Assembly (NCBI GenBank): GCA_964389685.1 | Contig: CAYMFM010000003.1 | Span: forward strand, 1 to 64,000 | Source of the DNA: G020353115 sp964389685 | GTDB taxonomy: Bacteria; Bacteroidota; Bacteroidia; Bacteroidales; VadinHA17 | Direction: 5' to 3' | DNA length: 64,000 bases | Shown: positions 9,401-17,256 of the stretch, in pieces | Numbering within the stretch: the stretch's first letter is position 1 | How the letters are laid out: every line of letters begins with the position of its first letter | Position numbers and translations under genes: made by a program | Notes under the pieces: generated by a model | What the model was told of the DNA's origin: nothing | The model's input: the letters and a program-made list of their open reading frames with translations, nothing else | Databases searched by the model: none

Positions 9401-12400
9401 CGCGCTGGGGAGGAATCATGAGGGAAGTTCAAACCAATGATTTTGAGGCTGCCAATATTCAGTTTATAGAATTCTGGTTAATGGATCCCTTCGTGGAGGA
9501 TCCGGACCATCCGGGAGGAGATCTCTATTTCAACCTTGGAAACATATCGGAAGATGTGTTGAAAGATTCCCGGAAAAGTTTCGAAAACGGGCTCCCTACT
9601 TCCCCGGAAATTACGCTGGTGGATACCACCAATTGGGGAAGGATCCCGCTCATCCAATCGCTGGTGAATGCGTTCGATAATGATCTCAGTTCGCGGAGGT
9701 ACCAGGATGTTGGACTGGATGGTTTGAGGGATGAAGATGAGAAAACCTTCTTCGAGCCCTACCTGTCACAACTCCAAACCCATGTTGATCCGGATGTTTA
9801 TACCCAGATGGAAGAGGACCCGTCAAGTGATGATTTCCACTATTTCCGGGGGAGTGATTATAATGCCCGGGGACTGGATATTCTCACACGCTACAAAAAG
9901 TATAATGGGCTGGAGGGCAACTCACCCACCTCCGAGCAGTCGACTGAAGCTTATCCCACCACCGGATCGACCCTGCCGAATGTTGAGGATATTAACCGTG
10001 ATAATACCCTGAGCGAAACAGAAAGCTACTACCAGTATCATGTCAGCCTGAAGCCCGAGGACCTGCAAATCGGCCAGAATTTTATTACCGATATTGTGAC
10101 TTCAACGGTAAAGTTTGCCAATGGTGAGCAATCTTCGGTGAAATGGTATCAATTCCGGGTTCCCCTGACCGATTACCAGCGCATTGTTGGGCCTATTCAG
10201 GACTTTAAATCCATCCGGTTTTTACGAATGTTCCTTCGTGGTTTTCCGGAGGAGGTTATTCTGCGTTTTGCGAAGCTAAACCTGGTACGGGGAGAGTGGA
10301 GGAAGTTCAATCTCTCTTTCCTGGAGGGTGGGGAGCGCATCACGATTCCTGAACCTTCCGATGGTTCATTCGAGATCTCTTCGGTGAATATTGAAGAAAA
10401 TGCAAGCAAACAGCCGGTGAATTATGTTTTACCACCTGGTTTTACGCGTGAGATAGATCCGACAAACCCCCAACTGCAGCAATTGAATGAACAATCCATT
10501 GTGCTGAAGGTTCGTGATCTGGAGGACGGAGATGGCCGGGCAGCTTTTAAGAATGTTGACCTGGATATCAGGCAATATAGGAAAATCCGCATGGAGGTGC
10601 ATGGTGAGGCATTGCCCAATATACCCCTTCTCGATGATGAAATTACCGTATTCATCCGGTTGGGATCGGATTATAAAAACAATTTTTATGAGTATGAGGT
10701 GCCACTGAAACTAACGCCTCCGGGCCGATATGACAAGGATAGTGGTTCCGACAGGAGAATTGTATGGCCCGAAGAGAATAAATTTGTCATTGACCTCGAT
10801 CTTTTTCACCAGACAAAACTGGCAAGAAATGAAGCCATGAGAGATCCCTCTTCCGGGATCAGTATCTCGGATATTTTCAGCCAATACGACGGTAACAGCA
10901 AAATTAGTGTTTCAGGAAACCCGAACCTGAGCAACATCAGGACGATCATGATCGGTGTAAGGAATCCGCTAAAACAGCACAGCATGGAGCTGGATGATGG
11001 CTTGCCCAAGTCGGTCGAGGTATGGATCAATGAATTGCGGTTAACGGATTTTAACGAGCAAGGTGGCTGGGCAGCAAATGCCAGGCTTCAGGCCCGGCTG
11101 GCGGACTTTGGCACCCTCGATATAGCCGGAATGACCAGTCAGCCCGGGTGGGGGAGCATTGAGAAAAAGGTGAATGAGAGAAGCAAAGAGCAGGTGATAC
11201 AGTATGATATTTCAGCAAACATGGACCTGGGACGCCTGCTCCCTGAAAAACTGAAAATGAGGGTTCCGGTGTATGTTGGCTATTCGGAAGGAATCATCAA
11301 TCCCGAATACAACCCGCTGGATCCGGATGTCCCCTTGAAAGAGGCACTCGACCGCGCCTCCAGTGATGCGGAAAGGGATTCGATCAAAGAGATCTCACAG
11401 GATTATACCAGGATGAGAAGCATCAATTTTACCGATGTTACCGTGGAAAGAGGCAGCGGAAAAGCCAGACCGTGGAACCTGGCAAACTGGTCGCTGAACT
11501 ATGCCTTTAATGAGAATTATTCAAGGAATATTAATACCGAAATAAACCTGACCAAAAATTACCGGGGAGGGATCAACTATGTCTATAATTCCCGGCCGAA
11601 AAATATCACGCCCTTTAAAAACGTGAACTTCCTGAATGCACCCTCACTCAGGCTGATCAAAGATATAAACTTCTATCCGGCGCCGAACTACGTTTCATTC
11701 AGAACGGACCTGTACCGGCACTATAACGAGGTGAAAACGAGAAATATAAATAATCCTTACCTGAAAATCGAACCAACCTTCAGAAAAGATTTTGAATGGA
11801 ATCGCTATTATGATTTCAAATATGATATCACCAAAGCCCTGAAATTTGATTTTTCAGCCAACAATACAGCCCGGATCGATGAACCGGAAGGAGGAGTGGA
11901 TAAAGACCGGTATAAGGATGAATACCAGGCATGGAAAGATTCGGTGCTCACCAACCTGAAAAACCTGGGCAGAACCACCCGGTATCACCACGTCATTAAT
12001 GCAACGTATACACTGCCGATCAATAAGATCCCACTGTTCAACTGGATATCTGCTTCGGCACGGTACAGTGCAACCTACGAATGGGATGTCGGTCCTGTCT
12101 TCCCCGATAGCCTGGATATTGACCTTGGTAATACCATCATCAATTCGAATACGGCTCAACTGAACGGCCAGTTGAACATGATGAACCTGTACAACAAAGT
12201 GGGATTTCTGAATAAGATCAATCAAAGGTACCGGGGTGGTCAGCGGCAGCCGCCCAGCGAGAAACGCTATAAAACCGTTACCTATCGGCGCGATAACCTG
12301 AGACTCACGGCCGGTGAACCCAAATCCATCTATCACCGACTGATGACAAAAGATATTGAAGTCACCATGATCGATCAGGATGGCAGGGAGGTCGAAGGGG

Positions 12401-13938
12401 ACCTGGTGATTGAAAACGATCGGAAAGTGGTTTTTACTGCGGCAGAGGATTACCAGAGCGTTCGCGTGGAGGTCAAAGGGCAGATTGAACGAAAAGAGAG
12501 CCCGCTGATCTTAATCGGTGAGACGACTGCTCGGTTTTTGATGGCGGTGAAAAATATTTCCATCTCCTATTCACAAAATGAAGGAACAATATTACCCGGA
12601 TATAAACCGGGAACAAAATACCTGGGTATGGATCAGGCGAATGGTGCGCTGGCACCCGGATGGGCGTTCATCCTTGGCTGGCAGGATGAAGGATTTGCCG
12701 ATAAAGCGGTTAAAAACAATTGGTTAACGCTCGATTCGCTGGTGAATAATCCCTTCACCATGACCCATAGCGAAAACTTTAACCTCCGGAGTTCCATTGA
12801 ACCCTTTGGCGGAATGCGGATAGACCTTACCGCTAACCGCCGTTTCTCACAGAATATGAGTGCCTACTATGTTGCCGATGTGAATGGGAATTTCCCGGAT
12901 AGCACAAGAAACAGAATGCTAACCGGGAACTTCAGCATGACCTGCTTCACCGGATTCACCGCTTTTGAGAAAATATCATCCAAAGACAATTATCGCTCTG
13001 AAAATTTTGAACGGTTCAAACGATACACATTCACCATTTCCGAAAGGCTGGCAAAGGAGCGGCAAAAAAAGGATCCCGGCTATGACCCGGATATAGATCC
13101 TGAAACCGGATTGCCGATTACCAGCGGTTATAATAACGGTTATGGATTGACATCACAGGAGGTGCTGATTCCTGCATTTCTTGCCGCATACTCAAAACGT
13201 GACCCCGATAAAATATCGCTCGAAACATTTCCCTCCATCCTGAGCATCCTTCCAAACTGGCGAATTATCTATGAGGGATTGACCAACATTGACTTTTTAC
13301 AACGGTTCCTGAAAAAGGTCACCATAAGCCACGCATACCGATCCTCTTTCGATATCGGATCCTATACCACGAACCTCTATTACCAGGAGGAGGGTGGGAT
13401 TAACCACATCCGCGATATCCAGTACAATTACCTGCCAAGGTATGAAGTCATCAATGCCAGTATCAACGAACAGTTCAGTCCCCTGGTGAATGTCGACCTC
13501 ACCTGGATCAATGATATGACCACACGGTTCGAAATGAAAAAGAGCCGGACACTGGGCCTGAGTCTGGCAAACAACCAGCTTACCGAGGTAAACAGCCAGG
13601 AATATGTGGTGGGTGCCGGATACCGTTTTAATGATGTACAGATCACGTTGAGAACGGGGGGGCAGCAACGGGAATTGCAAAGTGATTTAAACCTCAGGGC
13701 AGATTTTTCGATACGTGATAACAAAACCATCATCCGGAAACTGGTTGAAGATGTTGACCAACCCACCGCAGGTCAGCGGATCCTGACCATAAAAGTCACT
13801 GCCGATTATGTATTGAGCGACCGCTTTAACCTGAGGTTGTTTTTCGACCGGGTCGTGAATGATCCGTTCGTAGCCCTGACCTTCCCAACAGCAAATACAA
13901 ACTTCGGTTTCAGTATCCGTTTTACCCTGTCCCAGTGA
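6472..13938 (+). CDS. sprA: T9SS outer-membrane translocon SprA (Sov)
   Basis: SprA is the very large beta-barrel that forms the protein-conducting pore of the type IX secretion system, through which proteins with C-terminal sorting domains reach the cell surface. The protein has about 2488 residues, in the range of Flavobacterium SprA and Porphyromonas Sov. A hydrophobic signal peptide (about residues 12-33, WICFILPGILLSTPSVNAG) is followed by the SprA N-terminal region (YRRYEFEKSMREYWREKA) and long stretches of alternating beta-strand sequence. The protein ends in FTLSQ, an aromatic beta-barrel-like terminus. No ATG lies near the front of the frame. The start is TTG at 6472, or another TTG at 6487, both leaving the signal peptide intact. 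Likely cargo is encoded at 37965-40199, 44540-46750 and 49524-51092. Confidence 0.96.
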   Translation: MSIGLLKRRCKYSLVWICFILPGILLSTPSVNAGYGSFSSPAFLVQQQDTVRKERDINLRYNFDDHSGNPYLNEPQSGLFLDLPSNIITTVTYDPETNEYIITEKVGNFNYRLPTSMSLEEYRRYEFEKSMREYWREKASGGGVDYRASLIPQLRIGVEAFDKVFGSNTIDIVPQGSAELIFGANISKIDNPALSEKLRKVTTFDFQEKIQMNVTGTIGDKMKLGVNYNTEATFDFENKTKLEYAGKEDEIIKKIEAGDVTLPLTGSLITGSQSLFGLKTELQFGKLTITSIFSQQKGKTSVIEVKGGAQLSEYEIYADDYDANKHFFLSQYFRNNYDRAMKNLPIVNSGINIERIEVWVTNKTRNFEDSRNILALMDLAESDENIFNTIPQFAQTGSGPYPDNDLNGLYQQMITTYMQVRSIDQITSILGPLAPDFLIGQDYEKVENARKLSEREYAINRKLGYISLNSALNADEILAVAYEFTIGGQVFKVGEFSSDGVSAPEVLIVKLLKGTNLSPKLPTWDLMMKNIYAIGAYQVDNRDFELNVLYQDDKTGNAVNYLTEGDIKEKILLQVLNMDNLNSQLEPSPDGKFDFIEGLTISSKTGRVIFPVLEPFGSYLRQRIGNDAVADKYVFEELYDSTKVKAQQIAEKNKFILAGVYSSSSGSEISLNAMNVPQGSVVVTAGGIKLTENVDYTVDYNLGRVKIINTGLLESQTPIRVSLESNQLFNLQTKTLLGTHLDYRFSDDFNIGATLLNLTERPLTQKVNIGDEPISNTIWGLNTTYHTESQLLTNIIDKLPFLDTKTPSSITFTGEFAHLIPGHNKAIKKEGVSYIDDFEASETPIDLKSLAAWSISSTPQGQDAFFPEAKLNNNVTYGFNRAKISWYVIDPLFLRNNSSTPNHIKNNPDLQSSHFVREVFEKEIFPNKESPSGIPTNLAVLNVAFYPEEKGPYNYDVEPSSYSAGIGASGRLNDPVSRWGGIMREVQTNDFEAANIQFIEFWLMDPFVEDPDHPGGDLYFNLGNISEDVLKDSRKSFENGLPTSPEITLVDTTNWGRIPLIQSLVNAFDNDLSSRRYQDVGLDGLRDEDEKTFFEPYLSQLQTHVDPDVYTQMEEDPSSDDFHYFRGSDYNARGLDILTRYKKYNGLEGNSPTSEQSTEAYPTTGSTLPNVEDINRDNTLSETESYYQYHVSLKPEDLQIGQNFITDIVTSTVKFANGEQSSVKWYQFRVPLTDYQRIVGPIQDFKSIRFLRMFLRGFPEEVILRFAKLNLVRGEWRKFNLSFLEGGERITIPEPSDGSFEISSVNIEENASKQPVNYVLPPGFTREIDPTNPQLQQLNEQSIVLKVRDLEDGDGRAAFKNVDLDIRQYRKIRMEVHGEALPNIPLLDDEITVFIRLGSDYKNNFYEYEVPLKLTPPGRYDKDSGSDRRIVWPEENKFVIDLDLFHQTKLARNEAMRDPSSGISISDIFSQYDGNSKISVSGNPNLSNIRTIMIGVRNPLKQHSMELDDGLPKSVEVWINELRLTDFNEQGGWAANARLQARLADFGTLDIAGMTSQPGWGSIEKKVNERSKEQVIQYDISANMDLGRLLPEKLKMRVPVYVGYSEGIINPEYNPLDPDVPLKEALDRASSDAERDSIKEISQDYTRMRSINFTDVTVERGSGKARPWNLANWSLNYAFNENYSRNINTEINLTKNYRGGINYVYNSRPKNITPFKNVNFLNAPSLRLIKDINFYPAPNYVSFRTDLYRHYNEVKTRNINNPYLKIEPTFRKDFEWNRYYDFKYDITKALKFDFSANNTARIDEPEGGVDKDRYKDEYQAWKDSVLTNLKNLGRTTRYHHVINATYTLPINKIPLFNWISASARYSATYEWDVGPVFPDSLDIDLGNTIINSNTAQLNGQLNMMNLYNKVGFLNKINQRYRGGQRQPPSEKRYKTVTYRRDNLRLTAGEPKSIYHRLMTKDIEVTMIDQDGREVEGDLVIENDRKVVFTAAEDYQSVRVEVKGQIERKESPLILIGETTARFLMAVKNISISYSQNEGTILPGYKPGTKYLGMDQANGALAPGWAFILGWQDEGFADKAVKNNWLTLDSLVNNPFTMTHSENFNLRSSIEPFGGMRIDLTANRRFSQNMSAYYVADVNGNFPDSTRNRMLTGNFSMTCFTGFTAFEKISSKDNYRSENFERFKRYTFTISERLAKERQKKDPGYDPDIDPETGLPITSGYNNGYGLTSQEVLIPAFLAAYSKRDPDKISLETFPSILSILPNWRIIYEGLTNIDFLQRFLKKVTISHAYRSSFDIGSYTTNLYYQEEGGINHIRDIQYNYLPRYEVINASINEQFSPLVNVDLTWINDMTTRFEMKKSRTLGLSLANNQLTEVNSQEYVVGAGYRFNDVQITLRTGGQQRELQSDLNLRADFSIRDNKTIIRKLVEDVDQPTAGQRILTIKVTADYVLSDRFNLRLFFDRVVNDPFVALTFPTANTNFGFSIRFTLSQ

Positions 13939-13941
13939 TGG

Positions 13942-13981
13942 GTAGTGTATACCGGGGATTGGATTCATGGGATTACACTAC
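13942..13981. terminator. 8-bp inverted repeat after sprA
   Basis: GTAGTGTA at 13942-13949 pairs with TACACTAC at 13974-13981, beginning 3 bases after the sprA stop. No T-run follows, so a terminator role is plausible but unproven. Confidence 0.35.
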
Positions 13982-14110
13982 AGGTAATTCAGGTTTGCAA
14001 ATGGATAAAAATGAGCATTACCCGATTAATTTCACCTTGACGCCCACAGTTTTTCTAAAAAATGGTTAATTTTGAAAGCATCATATTGACCAATAATAAA
14101 TCGTATCGTC

Positions 14111-14491
14111 ATGAATGTTCCAGAAAATTTGAAGTATACCAAAGATCATGAATGGATCCGTGTTGAGGGGGAAAAAGCCTTTGTCGGGATTACAGATTTT
14201 GCTCAGGGGGAACTGAGCGATGTGGTTTTCGTTGAGATTGAAACCGAAGGTGAACAGCTTAACAAAGAGGAGGTCTTTGGAACGATCGAAGCGGTGAAAA
14301 CCGTCTCCGATATGTTCATGCCCGTTTCGGGTACGGTACTGGAAGTGAATGCTAAACTGGAGGATAGTCCGGAAATCGTTAACAAGGACCCGTATGGGGA
14401 TGGTTGGATGATCAAAATATCGATCGATGATCCTGCTGAACTGGAGGATTTGCTGACCGCTGACCAGTACAAAGAATTAATTTCCGGGTAA
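14111..14491 (+). CDS. gcvH: Glycine cleavage system H protein
   Basis: GcvH is the lipoylated carrier that shuttles the aminomethyl group between the P and T proteins during glycine cleavage. It has 126 residues. The lipoyl site is Lys63 in GTIEAVKTVSDMF, matching the family motif with a central ETVK/EAVK. The N-terminus KYTKDHEWIRVEG and the C-terminal DPYGDGWMIKI are diagnostic. gcvP and gcvT are not nearby, so the H protein is encoded apart from its partners. It may also take part in lipoate relay, which is known for some H proteins. A strong terminator follows at 14533-14583. TAATTTTG at 14067-14074 is a possible -7 element. Confidence 0.96.
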   Translation: MNVPENLKYTKDHEWIRVEGEKAFVGITDFAQGELSDVVFVEIETEGEQLNKEEVFGTIEAVKTVSDMFMPVSGTVLEVNAKLEDSPEIVNKDPYGDGWMIKISIDDPAELEDLLTADQYKELISG

Positions 14492-14532
14492 TATCGCATT
14501 CCAGGGAAGACCGCACGATATCGTTGATATAC

Positions 14533-14583
14533 TCACCGGGGGAGGAAGGCAAAACTAAGCTACTATCTCCCGGTGATTTTTTT
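14533..14583 (+). terminator. Rho-independent terminator after gcvH
   Basis: TCACCGGG (14533-14540) pairs with CCCGGTGA (14569-14576), followed directly by seven T residues. It separates gcvH from the downstream membrane-protein genes. Confidence 0.75.
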
Positions 14584-14669
14584 CTGATGCATTCTGGTTG
14601 CGAAACAGAGGATTAGTAACAAGTTTAAAAATGTAACCGTACTTTTTCGGTCCAGCAACGCGTTACTCC

Positions 14670-15665
14670 ATGGGTTGGTTCCCTTTCAGCATGAACGACA
14701 GAAGGAGGATGCCGGAGATCAGTCATTTGCTCTTTCTCCTCATCCTGGCTGTTGCCGTTTTTCTTCGCTTTTACAGGATTTCTGATATTCCGTTTACACA
14801 GGATGAATTCAGTGCCATTTTCAGAACAGACTACGCCAGTTTCGGCGATCTGATAAACTATGGAGTCAAGCCGGACGGGCATCCTGCAGGGATCCAGGTG
14901 CTGCTGTTCGCCATTATCCGGATCTTTGGCGTTTCCAGGGTATTGCTGAAAATTCCTTTCCTGCTGTTTGCCAGCATTGTCTGGCTTACAGGATTGTTCC
15001 TGATCGAAAAGAAGAGGTTGGGATATTATCTTATGGGAGGCCTTTTAATACTCCTTGCCTACCTGCCACACCTGCCTGTTTTGCTTCATCAGATGAAAAT
15101 GAAAGGGGTTGAAGATTGGCTGGCGAAACCCGATATTTTTTTCGTAACCGACTACCTTGCGTATGTTTTTCATTTTTCGCCCCTCCTGATGCTGGCTGAT
15201 CTGCCTCAGGAAATACAGTATATTGATGACTCAACAACCTTCCCAGATTTCAGGGAGTACCTTTCCCTGCTGGAGACAGAATACCTCATTTACGCCTGGA
15301 CAGCTCCGATAGCCGTGGAATATGAAGAGCTGGTAAAAGAGTACTTCCCGTATCATCTGGAGTGGAAGAAATCCTTCCTGACGGATCCGGGATCAAATCC
15401 GATTTTAGTCGGATCGGTCGAATCGGGTGGGGACGAATTAATATGGCGGGGAAATGCGGCTCGTGATTTTTTGCACGGGAGTGAACAATGGGGAAAAGCT
15501 TATCTTTCCATACGATTACCAGGAGAGATCCTTCGGCAGAAAAACCTGGTTTTCAAGACGTATCTCTGGAACCGGGACCGGGCTGATTGTTATATCGATG
15601 ATTTTGAGGTTACAATTCATGCCGGAAATCAGAGATTATATGGATTGTTTGAAAAGATTGATTAA
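14670..15665 (+). CDS. GT39-like membrane glycosyltransferase, apparently internally deleted
   Basis: The N-terminus carries a first membrane helix (SHLLFLLILAVAVFLRFYR) followed by DIPFTQDEFSAI, the acidic first loop typical of GT-C/PMT-type (GT39) glycosyltransferases that use lipid-linked sugars. The match to that family, as I remember it, continues through KIPFLLFAS. It then seems to jump about a hundred or more residues to a later helix (LTGLFLIEKK), continues through PHLPVLLHQMKMKGVEDWL, and jumps again near residue 172 to the soluble C-terminal part. The protein has 331 residues and only about four helices, where relatives I recall have around ten and 550-650 residues. Reading frame is kept throughout. 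It may be non-functional. Alternative starts are ATG at 14691 and 14709, the latter directly abutting AGGAGG. Confidence 0.6.
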   Translation: MGWFPFSMNDRRRMPEISHLLFLLILAVAVFLRFYRISDIPFTQDEFSAIFRTDYASFGDLINYGVKPDGHPAGIQVLLFAIIRIFGVSRVLLKIPFLLFASIVWLTGLFLIEKKRLGYYLMGGLLILLAYLPHLPVLLHQMKMKGVEDWLAKPDIFFVTDYLAYVFHFSPLLMLADLPQEIQYIDDSTTFPDFREYLSLLETEYLIYAWTAPIAVEYEELVKEYFPYHLEWKKSFLTDPGSNPILVGSVESGGDELIWRGNAARDFLHGSEQWGKAYLSIRLPGEILRQKNLVFKTYLWNRDRADCYIDDFEVTIHAGNQRLYGLFEKID

Positions 15666-15672
15666 CACAACA

Positions 15673-17256
15673 ATGAAAAAGAGACTTCCTTTCTTCATAA
15701 TCCTTTTTTTCCTGCTGGTTTACCTGTTATTTCCTTCTCATAACTCTTCTATTGATGCTTATTACTATGCTGCCTCGATCAGGCATTCAGGAGAGTTGTT
15801 TCATCCCCATCATCTATTATATAATTTTACCGGCTACTTTTGCCTGAAAGCGGTTGAGTCTATGGGAATGTTCCCGGATGTTCTTGCTTTCCTGAAAATG
15901 GTGAATGCCCTGGTTGCTGCGGTATGCCTGGTTGCGGTCAGCCGTATTTTCAGACAGATGGGCAAGGATACTTTAGAGATAGCAGGTTTTCTGATCCTTA
16001 CCGGGAGTAGTTTTGCCTTATGGCGGTTTGCCACTGAAAATGAAACCTATCTTTTTCCACTGGCACTGTCATTATTTGCCAGTTCAAATTTCATCCGTTA
16101 CCTGAATATAGGGAAGTTACGGTATCTATTCCTGGCCGGTACGTTTGGGAGCCTGGCTATACTGTACCACCAGATACACCTGTTTTGGTGGCTGGGGCTT
16201 TATATCGGAGTTATTGTTCACAGCAGGAGGTGGAGGGCAATTATCTTATACGGGTTACCAGCACTCCTGATCCCTATTGTCTATGGTATTGTTTACATTG
16301 TTTTACGTAACAGCGCCGCTATAAGTGGTAACCTGGCCCATTTCATTTTCAAGGATTTTTATGCCGGGGGAGTGGATATGACCTTTGACTGGTCGAATCT
16401 CTACCTTACAGGTATAAACTTTGTGCGTTCCTACATCCAGGTCCATGGATTGATGTTTTCCCTGATCAGGAAAAGTCTGCTGTATATTATTCCCGGGGTT
16501 ATTGCATCCGCACTGCTGGTCGCAGCCCTGATTCAAAAACGGTTAATTACTCAGCGCATTCGGGGTGAAACCGGAATATTTATCAAAACGCACGTTTACA
16601 TTTTTATCCTGCAGTTGATCTTTGTATTCTATGCTGTAGGAAATGCCGAGTTCATGGTAATGCTCCCGGTATTGAGTTTCCTGATCATTGGTGGGTTGTA
16701 TGATATAAGAAAGCGATCCCTCTACCTTGCCGGGGCCGTCCTTTTTATATGGAACATGGGTTATGGTATACTGCCGGTTTGGAAAACCGATCACACGCCT
16801 CATCAGGAGATCATGCAGTGGGTAGAAACTCATCCATCGGATCTTTTTATCCTCATGTCGGACCAGCACATCATCAGCAAGGTTTATTATTCAACCGGAA
16901 CAGAGGTGTTACCGAACATTCAGAAAGCTCCGGAGCACATGGTTTCACGGGGTCAGTCGCTTTCCGTTCTGCATGAAAGGATAGAGGGATACCTGAAATC
17001 GGGGAGGAGGGTGTTCACCGATTGCATTGACCGGCCCCGCATCATTACAAGGGAGCAGCTCCTTGACCGGGGGATTAACCGGGAATTTTTCAGTCGGTAC
17101 AGTGTTTTACCGGTTGATTCCATAACTACTGTTGTGGGCACCTATTATCTTCATGAAATCGTTACAGGGGGGGGTACCTCCGGGTCAGTCCGGGTGGTAA
17201 GGCTGGAGCCGGTCAGAGGGTTTTTTTCACTTCCACTTCCTGGTATCCTTCGATGA
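15673..17256 (+). CDS. Multi-pass membrane protein, GT-C glycosyltransferase-like
   Basis: A 527-residue integral membrane protein with roughly ten to twelve hydrophobic segments. It starts MKKRLPFFIILFFLLVYLLF and has an early loop SSIDAYYYAASIRHSGELF followed by HPHHLLYN. The acidic residue after the first helix and the overall layout are those of GT-C lipid-linked-sugar transferases, but no specific subfamily is clear. I place the start at ATG 15673, eight bases after the preceding gene ends. The open frame extends 73 codons further upstream, but that part overlaps the preceding gene in another frame. The last 44 bases overlap the 3' end of infB on the other strand. The C-terminal 130 residues are soluble. 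The substrate is unknown. Confidence 0.7.
   Translation: MKKRLPFFIILFFLLVYLLFPSHNSSIDAYYYAASIRHSGELFHPHHLLYNFTGYFCLKAVESMGMFPDVLAFLKMVNALVAAVCLVAVSRIFRQMGKDTLEIAGFLILTGSSFALWRFATENETYLFPLALSLFASSNFIRYLNIGKLRYLFLAGTFGSLAILYHQIHLFWWLGLYIGVIVHSRRWRAIILYGLPALLIPIVYGIVYIVLRNSAAISGNLAHFIFKDFYAGGVDMTFDWSNLYLTGINFVRSYIQVHGLMFSLIRKSLLYIIPGVIASALLVAALIQKRLITQRIRGETGIFIKTHVYIFILQLIFVFYAVGNAEFMVMLPVLSFLIIGGLYDIRKRSLYLAGAVLFIWNMGYGILPVWKTDHTPHQEIMQWVETHPSDLFILMSDQHIISKVYYSTGTEVLPNIQKAPEHMVSRGQSLSVLHERIEGYLKSGRRVFTDCIDRPRIITREQLLDRGINREFFSRYSVLPVDSITTVVGTYYLHEIVTGGGTSGSVRVVRLEPVRGFFSLPLPGILR

Noticed and set aside
15454..15672. Upstream extension of the membrane protein that starts at 15673
   Set aside because: It lies fully inside the preceding gene in another frame and lacks membrane or family character.
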